Shown: positions 1-5,835 of the stretch, one piece after another
Numbering within the stretch: the first letter of the stretch is position 1
How the letters are laid out: every line of letters starts with the position of its first letter
From: Thermoleophilia bacterium
GTDB lineage: Bacteria > Actinomycetota > Thermoleophilia > Gaiellales > Gaiellaceae
Direction of reading: 5' to 3'
Length of the DNA stretch: 12,644 nt
NCBI GenBank assembly: GCA_025934335.1
Contig: JAICYG010000071.1
Location: 1-12,644, forward strand
The notes under the pieces: generated by a model
What the model saw: the letters and a program-made list of their open reading frames with translations, nothing else
Database searches by the model: none
What the model was told of the DNA's origin: nothing
Made by a program: the position numbers and the translations under genes

Positions 1-597
1 CATGGCGCCCGTCTTCTACCGGCTCGAGGCCGAGGTCGACGAGGTCGTCGGTGTGCCGACCGCGCTCAACAGGCAGCTCGTCGCCCGCGAGCTCGACGTC
101 GCGCCGATCTCGTCGATCGAGTACGCGCGCAACGCCGAGACGCTGCGGCTGCTGCCGCGTCTCTGCGTGTCGAGCGAGGGAGCGGTCGAGTCGATCCAGC
201 TGATCTCCAAGACGCCGCTCTCAAGTCGGCGTTCGAGGACCCGACGCCGCACCACGATCTCGGCCGGCTCTGGCTCGAGCGCACGGGCCTGCCGATGGTC
301 TTCGCCGTCTGGGCGGCGCCCGAGCCGACGCATCCCGACCTGCCGGAGCTCGAGGACGCGCTCGTCGCGTCGGTCCGCGCCGCACGAGCCGAGCCCGAGC
401 TACTGGCATACGAGTCCTCGGAGCGCTACGGCTACCCGCCGGGCTTCCTCGCCCGCTATTTCGAGAAGCTCCGCTACCACTTCGGCCCGCGCGAGCGTGC
501 CGGGCTCTACACGTTCCTCGAGATGGCGCAAGAGGTCGGGGAGCTCGACGAGGTGCCGGAGCTCCGCTTCATCAGCGCGGCCGGCGCGGCCGTTTAG
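1..597 (+). pseudogene. mqnA: mqnA-like chorismate dehydratase, 5'-truncated and internally deleted
   Basis: MqnA converts chorismate to 3-[(1-carboxyvinyl)oxy]benzoate, the first step of the futalosine route to menaquinone. Frame 2 from the window edge to about 219 carries the N-terminal half: NTAPVFY-like APVFYRL, VPTALNRQL, LDVAPISSIEYARNAE and the SSEGAVESIQLISKTPL strand. The C-terminal half continues in frame 1 from about 211: DAALKSAFEDP, HHDLGRLWLERTGLP, MVFAVWAA, then the helical tail ending at the TAG at 595-597. Family members have about 40-55 residues between the ISKTPL-like strand and the (I)GDAAL motif. Here they are absent and the frame shifts, so one full-length protein cannot be made. 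The shared 10-mer GACGCCGCTC at 211-220 fits both sides of the junction. About ten N-terminal codons lie beyond the window edge. It is either a true pseudogene or an assembly collapse. Family assignment is confident, cause of the break is not. Confidence 0.85.
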
Positions 598-1112
598 AGG
601 CTGTACTCCCAGCCGGGCCGCCAGACGAACGCCTCGGCGACCAGGTCGGCCACCGGGCGGCCGAGCACGCGGTGCTCGAGCGCCCAGCGCGTCGCGACGT
701 GCCCGATCACCACGACCCGCCCGTCCGGCAGGTCGTCGAGCGCGCGCTCCACGCGCGCCACCGCCTGTGACCAGCTCTCGCCGCCCGGCCACGGCTCGTC
801 GACACGGGCGAGCCGCTGCTCGTCGAGCGCCGGGCGCGGAGCCCCGTTCAGCTCGCCGTAGTCGCACTCGCGGAGCCGCCAGTCGAGGAACCGCGGGATG
901 CCGCTGCCGGCGAACGCGAGCTCCGCCGTCTCGGCCGCGCGTGCCAGGTCGGAGGAGAAGACCGCGGCGACCCCGTCCGCGCGACGCCGCTCGCCGAGCG
1001 CCAACGCCTGCTCGCGCCCCGCGGCGGAGAGGCGGCCGGGAAGCCAGCCGGTCGCGATCCCGGCCTCGTTATCCTCGCTCGTCGCGTGTGTCTCGAAGAC
1101 GACGACCGTCAC
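594..1112 (-). CDS. Histidine phosphatase superfamily protein with variant RHG motif
   Basis: A 172-aa protein of the phosphoglycerate-mutase-like (histidine phosphatase) fold, whose members form a phosphohistidine intermediate; substrate unknown. The start is the GTG at 1112-1110. It overlaps the TGA of the upstream DUF2277 gene by 4 bp (GTGA) and sits directly before the first beta strand, TVVVFETHATS. Superfamily landmarks: His9 in the THAT position of the usual RHG, Arg58 in SSDLARAAETAEL, Glu82 in RECDYGELNG, and His138 in VVVIGHVATRWALEH. The arginine and glycine of RHG are replaced by Thr8 and Ala10, and residues 11-25 (TSEDNEAGIATGWLP) replace the usual ETxxN stretch. Length is at the short end for the superfamily. 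Its stop overlaps the stop of the mqnA remnant tail to tail at 594-597. It is probably cotranscribed with DUF2277. The fold call is firm. Catalytic activity is uncertain because a phosphate-pocket arginine is missing. Confidence 0.85.
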   Translation of the reverse strand: MTVVVFETHATSEDNEAGIATGWLPGRLSAAGREQALALGERRRADGVAAVFSSDLARAAETAELAFAGSGIPRFLDWRLRECDYGELNGAPRPALDEQRLARVDEPWPGGESWSQAVARVERALDDLPDGRVVVIGHVATRWALEHRVLGRPVADLVAEAFVWRPGWEYSL

Positions 1113-1384
1113 GCGGCCGTGCCGTAGCGCGCAGCGGCGCGGGCGCGGCGCTTCTCCGCCTCGACCTCGCGGTCGCGCGGCGGCGCGGTCGTGACGAGCT
1201 CGCCGAGCAGCGTCGCCGTGATCGCGGCAACCTCGTCGACGGCGCGTTCGAACGCGGCCTCGTTCGCCTGCGACGGCTTCGTCATCCCGCTCACCTTGCG
1301 CACGTACTGCAGGGCGGCGGCACGAACCTCGTCCTCGGTCGTGGGCGGTGAGAAGTTGTAGAGGATGCGGATGTTGCGGCACAT
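1109..1384 (-). CDS. DUF2277 family protein
   Basis: A 91-aa small protein that matches the DUF2277 family: MCRNIRILYNFSPP at the N-terminus, then EVRAAALQYVRKVSGMTKPSQANEAAF, then VTTAPPRDREVEAEKRRARAAARYG. Family members are about 80-95 aa and nearly always begin MCRNI, which fixes the start at the ATG at 1384-1382 rather than an in-frame ATG 24 bp upstream. The biochemical role of the family is not known to me. The charged C-terminal helix and conserved Cys2 are the visible features; there is no signal peptide or membrane segment. It is the first gene of a two-gene unit with the histidine phosphatase, overlapping it by 4 bp. A TAGACT hexamer ends 7 nt before the ATG, so it probably has its own promoter and may be translated from a leaderless mRNA. 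Confidence 0.88.
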   Translation of the reverse strand: MCRNIRILYNFSPPTTEDEVRAAALQYVRKVSGMTKPSQANEAAFERAVDEVAAITATLLGELVTTAPPRDREVEAEKRRARAAARYGTAA

Positions 1385-1406
1385 GCGCCCCAGTCTAGAG
1401 GGGCGC
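1385..1406. repeat. Inverted repeat enclosing the DUF2277 -10 element
   Basis: GCGCCCC at 1385-1391 and GGGGCGC at 1400-1406 form a perfect 7-bp inverted repeat with an 8-nt centre that contains the TAGACT hexamer. If transcription starts at the ATG, the repeat is not in the mRNA and would act as DNA (operator-like). Alternatively it is a hairpin terminator, without a T-tract, for the secreted-protein gene that ends at 1424 on the same strand. Confidence 0.45.
1392..1397 (-). promoter_or_regulatory. Probable -10 element of the DUF2277 gene
   Basis: On the minus strand this reads TAGACT, matching the actinobacterial TANNNT -10 pattern, followed by 7 nt (GGGGCGC) and then the ATG. That spacing would place the transcription start at or next to the start codon. 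No clear TTGAC-like -35 is visible at the expected distance. Confidence 0.45.
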
Positions 1407-1423
1407 ACGCGCCGCTCCGTTCC

Positions 1424-2158
1424 TCAGTGGTGCTTCGCGATCCTCGCCAGCGTGTTCTGGCCGCCGGAGTACGCGCAGCGGATCTCCACGCGATCGCCCT
1501 GCTTGAACCGCGACGTGACCGCCGCCGACTTGTCGGACGGGATCGCGCAGGTCAGCCCGGCGACCGTGATGGAGCTCGCGCTCAGGCTGGAGATCGAGCC
1601 ACGCGCGTCACTGTGCTCCGGATGCGTCTGCTCCGGCTTGCAGCGGCCGGTTGCGATCTCCACCGCGCCGCCGCCCGAGGTGTGGCCGATCAGCCCGCTC
1701 TGGAAGGACGACCCGGGCGTGAAGGTCGCCGAGACGTTCGCGAGCAGCTTTGCGCCGGGCGCATGGGCGCGCCCCGTCGCGAGGCCGGCGATCGAGCCGT
1801 GGTCGTAGACGGCCGAGAAGGCGCCGATCGTGTCGCGCCCCTGCGCGACGTCGATCCGGAACGTGCCGTTGACGGTGCCGACCGCGTCGGTCGTGTTGAC
1901 GACGCTGCGCGCCCGCAGCGTGATTGCACCGGTGAGGTCGCCGGACCCGTTCGCGTTGCCCGTGTACTTCGCATCGACGATCGTCAGCGTCTTGCCGTCC
2001 GTCGTCGTGCACGTCCGCGTCGTGGCGTTCGACGTGCTCGCCGAGAACGTCGCCGAGACGGCCGTGAGCGATTTCGCGCCCTGGATGCCGTGTGCGACGG
2101 CCACACTCGCCGCGACCAGGGCGGCGAGCACGACCAGGATGACTGTCAGCTTGCGCAT
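1424..2158 (-). CDS. Secreted beta-rich protein of unknown function
   Basis: A 244-aa protein with a clear signal peptide: MRK, then a hydrophobic stretch over residues 4-22, with cleavage likely near VAHG. The mature part is rich in Ser, Thr, Gly and alternating hydrophobics, as in a beta-barrel. Residues about 30-160 run from LTAVSATFSAS through CTTTDGKTLTIVDAKYTG and VGTVNGTFRID to LLANVSATFTPG, so an (A/N)VSATF strand occurs near both ends of the domain. Residues 187-241 (GSISSLSASSITVAG to GDRVEIRC and LARIAK) resemble the short OB-like DUF5666 fold. Four cysteines (50, 173, 204, 228) could form disulfides outside the cell. The start is the ATG at 2158-2156, preceded by AGGGGAG. It diverges from the NAGPA-like gene and ends 39 bp before DUF2277. 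I do not recognise a function; export is confident. Confidence 0.8.
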   Translation of the reverse strand: MRKLTVILVVLAALVAASVAVAHGIQGAKSLTAVSATFSASTSNATTRTCTTTDGKTLTIVDAKYTGNANGSGDLTGAITLRARSVVNTTDAVGTVNGTFRIDVAQGRDTIGAFSAVYDHGSIAGLATGRAHAPGAKLLANVSATFTPGSSFQSGLIGHTSGGGAVEIATGRCKPEQTHPEHSDARGSISSLSASSITVAGLTCAIPSDKSAAVTSRFKQGDRVEIRCAYSGGQNTLARIAKHH

Positions 2159-2160
2159 GT

Positions 2161-2167
2161 CTCCCCT
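2161..2167 (-). promoter_or_regulatory. Strong ribosome binding site of the secreted-protein gene
   Basis: The minus strand reads GAAGGGGAGAC directly before the ATG. The AGGGGAG core fixes the 2158 start and separates the signal peptide from the meaningless upstream extension of the frame. It contrasts with the neighbours, which lack a Shine-Dalgarno sequence and have a TANNNT hexamer instead. Confidence 0.7.
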
Positions 2168-2223
2168 TCGTTGTCGGTACCCGCGAAGCGTGGGCGGCGC
2201 GCGTACGGGCTCCGCGTGCGTCG

Positions 2224-2243
2224 CGTAAGACGGACGTAAGACG
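2224..2243 (+). repeat. 9-bp tandem direct repeat in the divergent promoter region
   Basis: CGTAAGACG occurs at 2224-2232 and again at 2235-2243, an 11-bp period (one helical turn). It lies in the 109-bp gap between the divergent secreted-protein and NAGPA-like genes, just upstream of the TACCCT hexamer. Direct repeats with 11-bp period are typical of OmpR/PhoB-type response-regulator sites; assignment to any regulator is inference. Confidence 0.4.
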
Positions 2244-2250
2244 CCTCGGC

Positions 2251-2256
2251 TACCCT
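2251..2256 (+). promoter_or_regulatory. Possible -10 element of the NAGPA-like gene
   Basis: TACCCT fits TANNNT and lies 11 nt before the ATG at 2268, so a start 7 nt downstream would leave a leader of about 4 nt. No Shine-Dalgarno sequence precedes the ATG apart from a GCGGG run. No good -35 is seen. Confidence 0.35.
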
Positions 2257-2267
2257 CGCCGCGGGTC

Positions 2268-3959
2268 ATGCACGCCCGCCTCGCGCTCCTCGCCCTGTTC
2301 GCCGTGCTTGCCGCGCCTGCGCCCGCCTCGGCGCAGGGAAGCGAGCTGATGCCGGGCGTCATCTACGACCGCACCGTCGAGTTCACGCCGCACGGTGCCG
2401 TCGTGCTGCACGTGATCACAGCGCCCCGGCCCGGCGACCAGAGCGGCCTCTACGCCCTCACGCCGGTGCTCGCCCGTGGGACGATCACCGGCGGCACGGA
2501 GACGGTGACCCAGCTCGAGCGCGACGTCTCCGGCTCGGCGACCGTCGCCGGGATCGAGGGCGACCTCTTCCGCGCCGCCGACACGTCGCCGAGCGGCATC
2601 TACCTGCAGAGCGGGGTGCTCCAGCACCCGCCGCTCGGCGGCCGCAGCTCGATCGGGATCGACACGACCGGCGCTCTCCATGTCGATCGCGTCCGCTTCT
2701 TCGGCACGTGGCAGGGCACGGGGCAGCGGCGCGCGCTCGCCGGCGTGAACCGCACTCCGGCGCCGGGCGAGGTCGTGCTCTTCACGCCGGCGTACGGCGC
2801 GCGCGCGCCGGCCGTCGCGGGGTCGGCCGAGGCGGTGTTCCAGCCGTTCCCGGCCGCGACGCCGAACGTGGAGCTGTCGGCGGCGGTCGGCTCGGCGGGT
2901 GCGGGCGGCGGTGAGCCGATCCCGCCGGGCGGGGCCGTGCTGATGGCGACCGGCGCGGCGGCGGCGAAGCTGCGGGCCGAGGCACCGCCGGGGACGACGG
3001 TGCGCGCACGCCTCATCCTCCAGCCGTCGTGGGACGGCGTCCCGACCGCCCTCGGCGGCGGGCCGGAGCTCGTGCGCGCGGGCAAGCCGGTCTTCCGCTC
3101 GCTCGAGGACTTCACGAACGACCAGGTCACCTCGCGCTCCCCGCGCGCCGCGGTCGCCCAGCTCGCCGACGGTCGTGTCCTGCTCGTGGCCGTCGACGGC
3201 GGCCGCCCCGGCTACAGCGTCGGCCTGACGAGCTTCGAGCTCGCGCAGGCGCTCGTCCGGCTCGGCGCCGTCACCGCCGCGGCCGTCGCCCCCGGCGACG
3301 CGGTCACCGTTGCGTTCGACGGGAAGCTCCTCAACCGTCCGAGCGGCCGCACCGAGATGCGGGTGAAGGAGGCGCTCCTCGTCCAGTACTTCGGCGTCTA
3401 CGCGCTCCCGCCGTCCCTCCCGCTCGTCACAGGCGAGCCCGCCCTCGCGCAGGAGACGCTCGCCTACAAGCTCGCCCGGCCGTCGACCGTGACCGCGTCT
3501 GTCGTCGGGCCCGACGGTGCCCCGCGCCCGGTCGAGACGAACGTCGCCCACCCCCCCGGCGTCTACACGTTCCCGTACTCCGCGTTCGACGTCGAAGGCG
3601 TATGGCACTGGCACGTCGTCGCGACCGACGACCTCGGGCGCATCTCGACCGCCGATCGCGCGTTCCGGTTCGACACGACGCTGCGCGGCCTCTCGGTCTC
3701 CTCGGGCGGCGGCGTCGCAACGGCCCGTTTCACGCTTTCCCGCCCGGCCCGCGTCAGGCTGCAGATCGAGACGGCGACCGGCGTCGTCGTCCGCGTTCTG
3801 CCGGCCGCCTCGCTCGGTGCCGGCGCCCGGGCAGTCCGCTGGGACGGCCGGCTGCCGCTCGGGACGCGCGCCTACCCGGGGACGTACGTCGCTCACCTCT
3901 TCGTGAGGAGCGAAGCGGGCGACACCGATCTGAGCGTCTCCTTCACGTTCCGACGCTAG
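2268..3959 (+). CDS. Secreted phosphodiester glycosidase (NAGPA-like) family protein with FlgD-like C-terminal domain
   Basis: A 563-aa exported protein: signal peptide over residues 1-22, predicted cut at ASA/QG. Residues about 28-380 follow the NAGPA/phosphodiester glycosidase family (PF09992), which removes GlcNAc from GlcNAc-1-phosphodiesters. Visible landmarks are PGVIYDRTVEF, IGIDTTGALHVDRVRFFG (128-146), GVNRTPAPGEVVLFTPAYG (159-177), GGGPELVRAGKPV, SPRAAVAQLADGRVLLVAVDGGRPGYSVGLTSFELAQAL (291-329) and FDGKLLNRPSG (350-360). Two normally near-invariant motifs have drifted: NGDFF is IEGDLF (96-101), and the DGGGS loop expected after LGAV is AVAPGDAVT (339-347). After a linker, residues about 470-563 (ARVRLQIETATG, VRWDGRLPLGTRAYPGTYVAHL) form a FlgD Ig-like domain. 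It may be a catalytically weakened wall- or glycan-binding protein. The stop codon lies inside the closing stem of the adjacent RNA-like element. Confidence 0.82.
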   Translation: MHARLALLALFAVLAAPAPASAQGSELMPGVIYDRTVEFTPHGAVVLHVITAPRPGDQSGLYALTPVLARGTITGGTETVTQLERDVSGSATVAGIEGDLFRAADTSPSGIYLQSGVLQHPPLGGRSSIGIDTTGALHVDRVRFFGTWQGTGQRRALAGVNRTPAPGEVVLFTPAYGARAPAVAGSAEAVFQPFPAATPNVELSAAVGSAGAGGGEPIPPGGAVLMATGAAAAKLRAEAPPGTTVRARLILQPSWDGVPTALGGGPELVRAGKPVFRSLEDFTNDQVTSRSPRAAVAQLADGRVLLVAVDGGRPGYSVGLTSFELAQALVRLGAVTAAAVAPGDAVTVAFDGKLLNRPSGRTEMRVKEALLVQYFGVYALPPSLPLVTGEPALAQETLAYKLARPSTVTASVVGPDGAPRPVETNVAHPPGVYTFPYSAFDVEGVWHWHVVATDDLGRISTADRAFRFDTTLRGLSVSSGGGVATARFTLSRPARVRLQIETATGVVVRVLPAASLGAGARAVRWDGRLPLGTRAYPGTYVAHLFVRSEAGDTDLSVSFTFRR

Positions 3960-4127
3960 ATGGTTGATCGGTAAATGCGGTCGTCGCGGGGAGGGTCTGC
4001 ACCAAGCAGTGTGGTCGACTCGACCGGTGTCAAGGCCGGTAGGCCTTGGTGCCGGGCGAGGCGGGCGCAATGCGCCGTGTGCAGGCCCCCAGCCGCGGCG
4101 GCCTTGATTTGCCGATCAATCATCTAG
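3956..4127 (+). ncRNA. Candidate structured RNA, 6S-RNA-like rod with central bubble
   Basis: The sequence folds nearly end to end. Closing stem: 3956-3976 with 4107-4127 (21 bp), 3979-3989 with 4093-4103 (11 bp) and 3993-4002 with 4079-4088 (10 bp), separated by 2/3-nt and 3/4-nt internal loops. A central bubble follows, with 16 nt on the 5' side (4003-4018) and 18 nt on the 3' side (4061-4078). The 3' side holds a small hairpin, GGCGC-AAT-GCGCC (4064-4076). Terminal stem: 4019-4022 with 4057-4060, one A.G mismatch, then 4024-4037 with 4042-4055, closed by loop GGTA (4038-4041). Of 65 pairs, 8 are non-Watson-Crick and all are G.U on the plus strand; on the other strand they would be A.C mismatches. 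This points to a plus-strand RNA. Length, central bubble and 3'-side hairpin match 6S RNA, the RNA polymerase-binding regulator. No clear promoter is seen upstream inside the glycosidase gene. A MITE-like palindrome is the main alternative. Structured RNA is likely; the 6S identity is tentative. Confidence 0.6.
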
Positions 4128-4130
4128 GCT
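4125..4130 (+). promoter_or_regulatory. Probable -10 element of the DedA gene
   Basis: TAGGCT is followed by exactly 7 nt (CCCGCCG) and the GTG at 4138, a spacing that predicts a leaderless transcript. A weak -35 candidate, TTGATT at 4104-4109, leaves a 15-nt spacer. The first three bases overlap the 3' end of the RNA-like element's closing stem, so RNA folding or transcription through it could affect this promoter. Confidence 0.5.
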
Positions 4131-4137
4131 CCCGCCG

Positions 4138-4782
4138 GTGACCTCCTGGCTCGCGCACTACGGCGTCGGCGCCGTCTTCGTCCTCATGCTGATCGACGCC
4201 GTGTTCCCCGCGGCAAGCGAGCTCGTGATGCTGTACGCCGGCGCGCTCGCATCGGGAGCCCTGGCCCACGAGGTCGACGTGCTCGGCTGGCACGGCACCG
4301 GCTTCGGGGCATACGTCGCGGTCGTCGCCGCCGGGGTGATCGCCTACCAGCTCGGCTCGATCGCCGGCTGGTGGATCGGCTACCGCGGCGGGCGCGCGTT
4401 CGTCGAGCGCCACGGCCGCTACGTCCATCTCTCGCTCGACCAGCTCGACCGCGCCGAGCGCTGGTTCGGACGGTGGCGCGGCTGGGCCGTGCTAGTCGGT
4501 CGCCTGACACCGGTCGCACGCTCGTTCGTCTCGATCCCCGCGGGGCTCTTCGAGACGCCGTTCCTCCGCTACAACCTGCTCACCTTCGCCGGCAACCTCG
4601 TCTGGTGCCTCGCGCTCGCGGGTGTCGGCTGGGCGCTCGGCTCGAGCTGGGACACCTTCCACCACGACTTCCGCTGGGTCGAGTACCTGGTCGTCGCCGC
4701 GATCGTCGTCGGCCTGGCCTACCTGGTGTGGCGGAGGCGGCGGACGGCTACCCTTTCTCCTCGTGAAGATTCCGCACGTTGA
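4138..4782 (+). CDS. DedA family membrane protein
   Basis: A 214-aa integral membrane protein of the DedA/SNARE-associated family. Family members have been linked to flipping of undecaprenyl phosphate or phospholipids and to membrane homeostasis. Landmarks: FPAASELVMLYAGALASG (residues 23-40, Glu28 at the conserved acidic position), a hydrophobic segment at 56-81 ending in GWWIGYRGGR, VLVGRLTPVARSFVSIPAGLFE (119-139, the family G-R-x-x-P-x-x-R motif with Arg122 and Arg128), the FxxxN element YNLLTFAGNLVWCLALAGVGWALG (145-168), and a last membrane segment at about 182-198 followed by Arg198-201. The GTG start is chosen because it begins the first hydrophobic region and lies 7 nt after TAGGCT. 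It overlaps the aminotransferase gene by 20 bp. Next to sugar-nucleotide genes, a role in recycling a lipid carrier for surface glycans is plausible but unproven. Confidence 0.88.
   Translation: MTSWLAHYGVGAVFVLMLIDAVFPAASELVMLYAGALASGALAHEVDVLGWHGTGFGAYVAVVAAGVIAYQLGSIAGWWIGYRGGRAFVERHGRYVHLSLDQLDRAERWFGRWRGWAVLVGRLTPVARSFVSIPAGLFETPFLRYNLLTFAGNLVWCLALAGVGWALGSSWDTFHHDFRWVEYLVVAAIVVGLAYLVWRRRRTATLSPREDSAR
4749..4754 (+). promoter_or_regulatory. Possible -10 element of the aminotransferase gene
   Basis: TACCCT lies 8 nt before the GTG at 4763, inside the last codons of the DedA gene. No Shine-Dalgarno sequence precedes the GTG (only TTCTCCTC, which is pyrimidine-rich). The spacing fits the leaderless pattern seen for the DedA, DUF2277 and helicase genes. 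Confidence 0.4.
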
Positions 4783-5833
4783 CGTGAAGGCGCAGTACGC
4801 GCCGCTCGTCCCGGAGCTCCAGGAGGCATTCGCGCGCACGCTCGAGACCGGGCGCTTCATCTTCGGCCCCGAGGTCGAGGCCTTCGAGCGCGAAGCGGCC
4901 GACAAGCTCGGCACGCAGGACGCCGTCAGCTGCGCGAACGGCACCGATGCGCTCGTGCTCGTCCTCGATGCCCTGGAGGTCGGGCCCGGCGACGAGGTCG
5001 TGTGCCCGGCGTTTACCTTCTACGCGACCGCCGAGGCGATCGCGCGTCGCGGCGCGACGCCCGTCTTCGCCGACATCGACCCCGGGACGCTCAACCTCGA
5101 CCCTGCGGAGGTGGAGCGCAAGATCACGCCGCGCACGAAGGCGCTCATGCCGGTGCACCTCTTCGGCCGTCCGGCGGCGGACCTGAGCTCGTTCGGCCTA
5201 CCCGTGATCGAGGATGCAGCCCAGGCGTTCGGCGCAGGCGGGATCGCGACGAGCGTCGTGTCCACGTTCTCGTTCTTCCCGACGAAGAACCTGTTCGCGC
5301 TCGGAGACGGCGGGCTCGTCTCGGTCAACGACCCCGAGCTCGCGCGACGGCTGCGCATGCTCCGCTTCCACGGCTCCGCCGCGAAGAAGGAGTTCCTGTA
5401 CGTCGGTTACAACTCGCGCCTCGACGCGATGCAGGCCGCGTTCCTGCGGATCTTCCTGCGTCACATCGACGACTGGAACGCACAGCGGCGAGAGGCCGCC
5501 GCGCGCTACGGCGAGCTCCTCGACGGGCTCGTCGAGACGCCGCAGGACGACCCGGGGCACGTCTACCACATGTACTGCGTGCGCTCGCCCGAGCGTGACC
5601 GGCTCGCAGCGGCGTTGCAGGACGCGGACATCGGCTCCGCGGTCTACTACCAGCCGCCGCTCCACCTGCAGCCGGCGCTCCGCTACCTCGGCTACTCGGA
5701 GGGCGACCTGCCCGAGACCGAGCACGCCGCCCGCGAGAACCTGTGTCTGCCGCTCTGGGCCGGCATCGACGAGGAGCAGCAGGCGAGAGTCGCCTCGGTC
5801 CTCGAGGCCGCGCTGCAGGTCGTCCGGTCGTAG
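4763..5833 (+). CDS. DegT/DnrJ/EryC1/StrS family nucleotide-sugar aminotransferase
   Basis: A 356-aa PLP-dependent sugar aminotransferase that moves an amino group, usually from glutamate, onto a keto-sugar nucleotide. Seen: VDVKAQYAPL at the start, RFIFGPEVEAFE, SCANGTDALVLVLDAL (56-71), VVCPAFTFYATAEAI, PVFADIDPGTLNLDP, PVIEDAAQAFGA with Asp151 and Gln154 (cofactor contacts), SFFPTKNLFALGDGG with Lys175 as the PLP lysine, and GYNSRLDAMQAAFL with the substrate-side Asn and Arg. The GTG start gives the family-typical N-terminus (VKIPHVDVKAQY) and follows TACCCT by 8 nt. The frame is open further upstream but only as antisense-like low-complexity sequence inside DedA. The dehydratase follows 2 bp after the stop, so its likely substrate is UDP-4-keto-6-deoxy-HexNAc (PglE/WbpE-like). 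The exact sugar position and stereochemistry cannot be read from sequence. Confidence 0.92.
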   Translation: MKIPHVDVKAQYAPLVPELQEAFARTLETGRFIFGPEVEAFEREAADKLGTQDAVSCANGTDALVLVLDALEVGPGDEVVCPAFTFYATAEAIARRGATPVFADIDPGTLNLDPAEVERKITPRTKALMPVHLFGRPAADLSSFGLPVIEDAAQAFGAGGIATSVVSTFSFFPTKNLFALGDGGLVSVNDPELARRLRMLRFHGSAAKKEFLYVGYNSRLDAMQAAFLRIFLRHIDDWNAQRREAAARYGELLDGLVETPQDDPGHVYHMYCVRSPERDRLAAALQDADIGSAVYYQPPLHLQPALRYLGYSEGDLPETEHAARENLCLPLWAGIDEEQQARVASVLEAALQVVRS

Positions 5834-5835
5834 AG

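Noticed and set aside
1..1351. A 449-aa protein running through the whole of frame 2 from the window edge
   Set aside because: Only residues to about 219 nt match MqnA. The rest is Arg/Ser/Pro-rich shadow of the frame-1 mqnA tail and of the minus-strand phosphatase and DUF2277 genes.
594..1382. N-terminal extension of the histidine phosphatase to 262 aa
   Set aside because: The added residues are Arg-rich shadow sequence over the DUF2277 gene. The GTG at 1112 begins directly at the first strand of the fold.
4024..4055. Strong GC-rich hairpin read as an intrinsic terminator of the glycosidase gene
   Set aside because: It is not followed by a T-run, and it is the terminal part of a much longer fold whose outer stems also pair. 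Termination within the RNA is possible, but the hairpin alone does not explain the structure.
2250..4070. Long open frame on the minus strand opposite the glycosidase gene
   Set aside because: The translation is Arg/Asp/Gly/Ala low-complexity with no motif, whereas the plus strand encodes a signal peptide and recognisable domains.
3956..4127. SRP RNA, tmRNA, RNase P RNA, tRNA or a known riboswitch upstream of DedA
   Set aside because: The conserved SRP loop (GGAAG/AGCAG core), tmRNA tag and acceptor, RNase P core motifs and tRNA cloverleaf with TTCGA arm are absent. The likely DedA promoter lies at the 3' edge, so the element is not a normal DedA leader.
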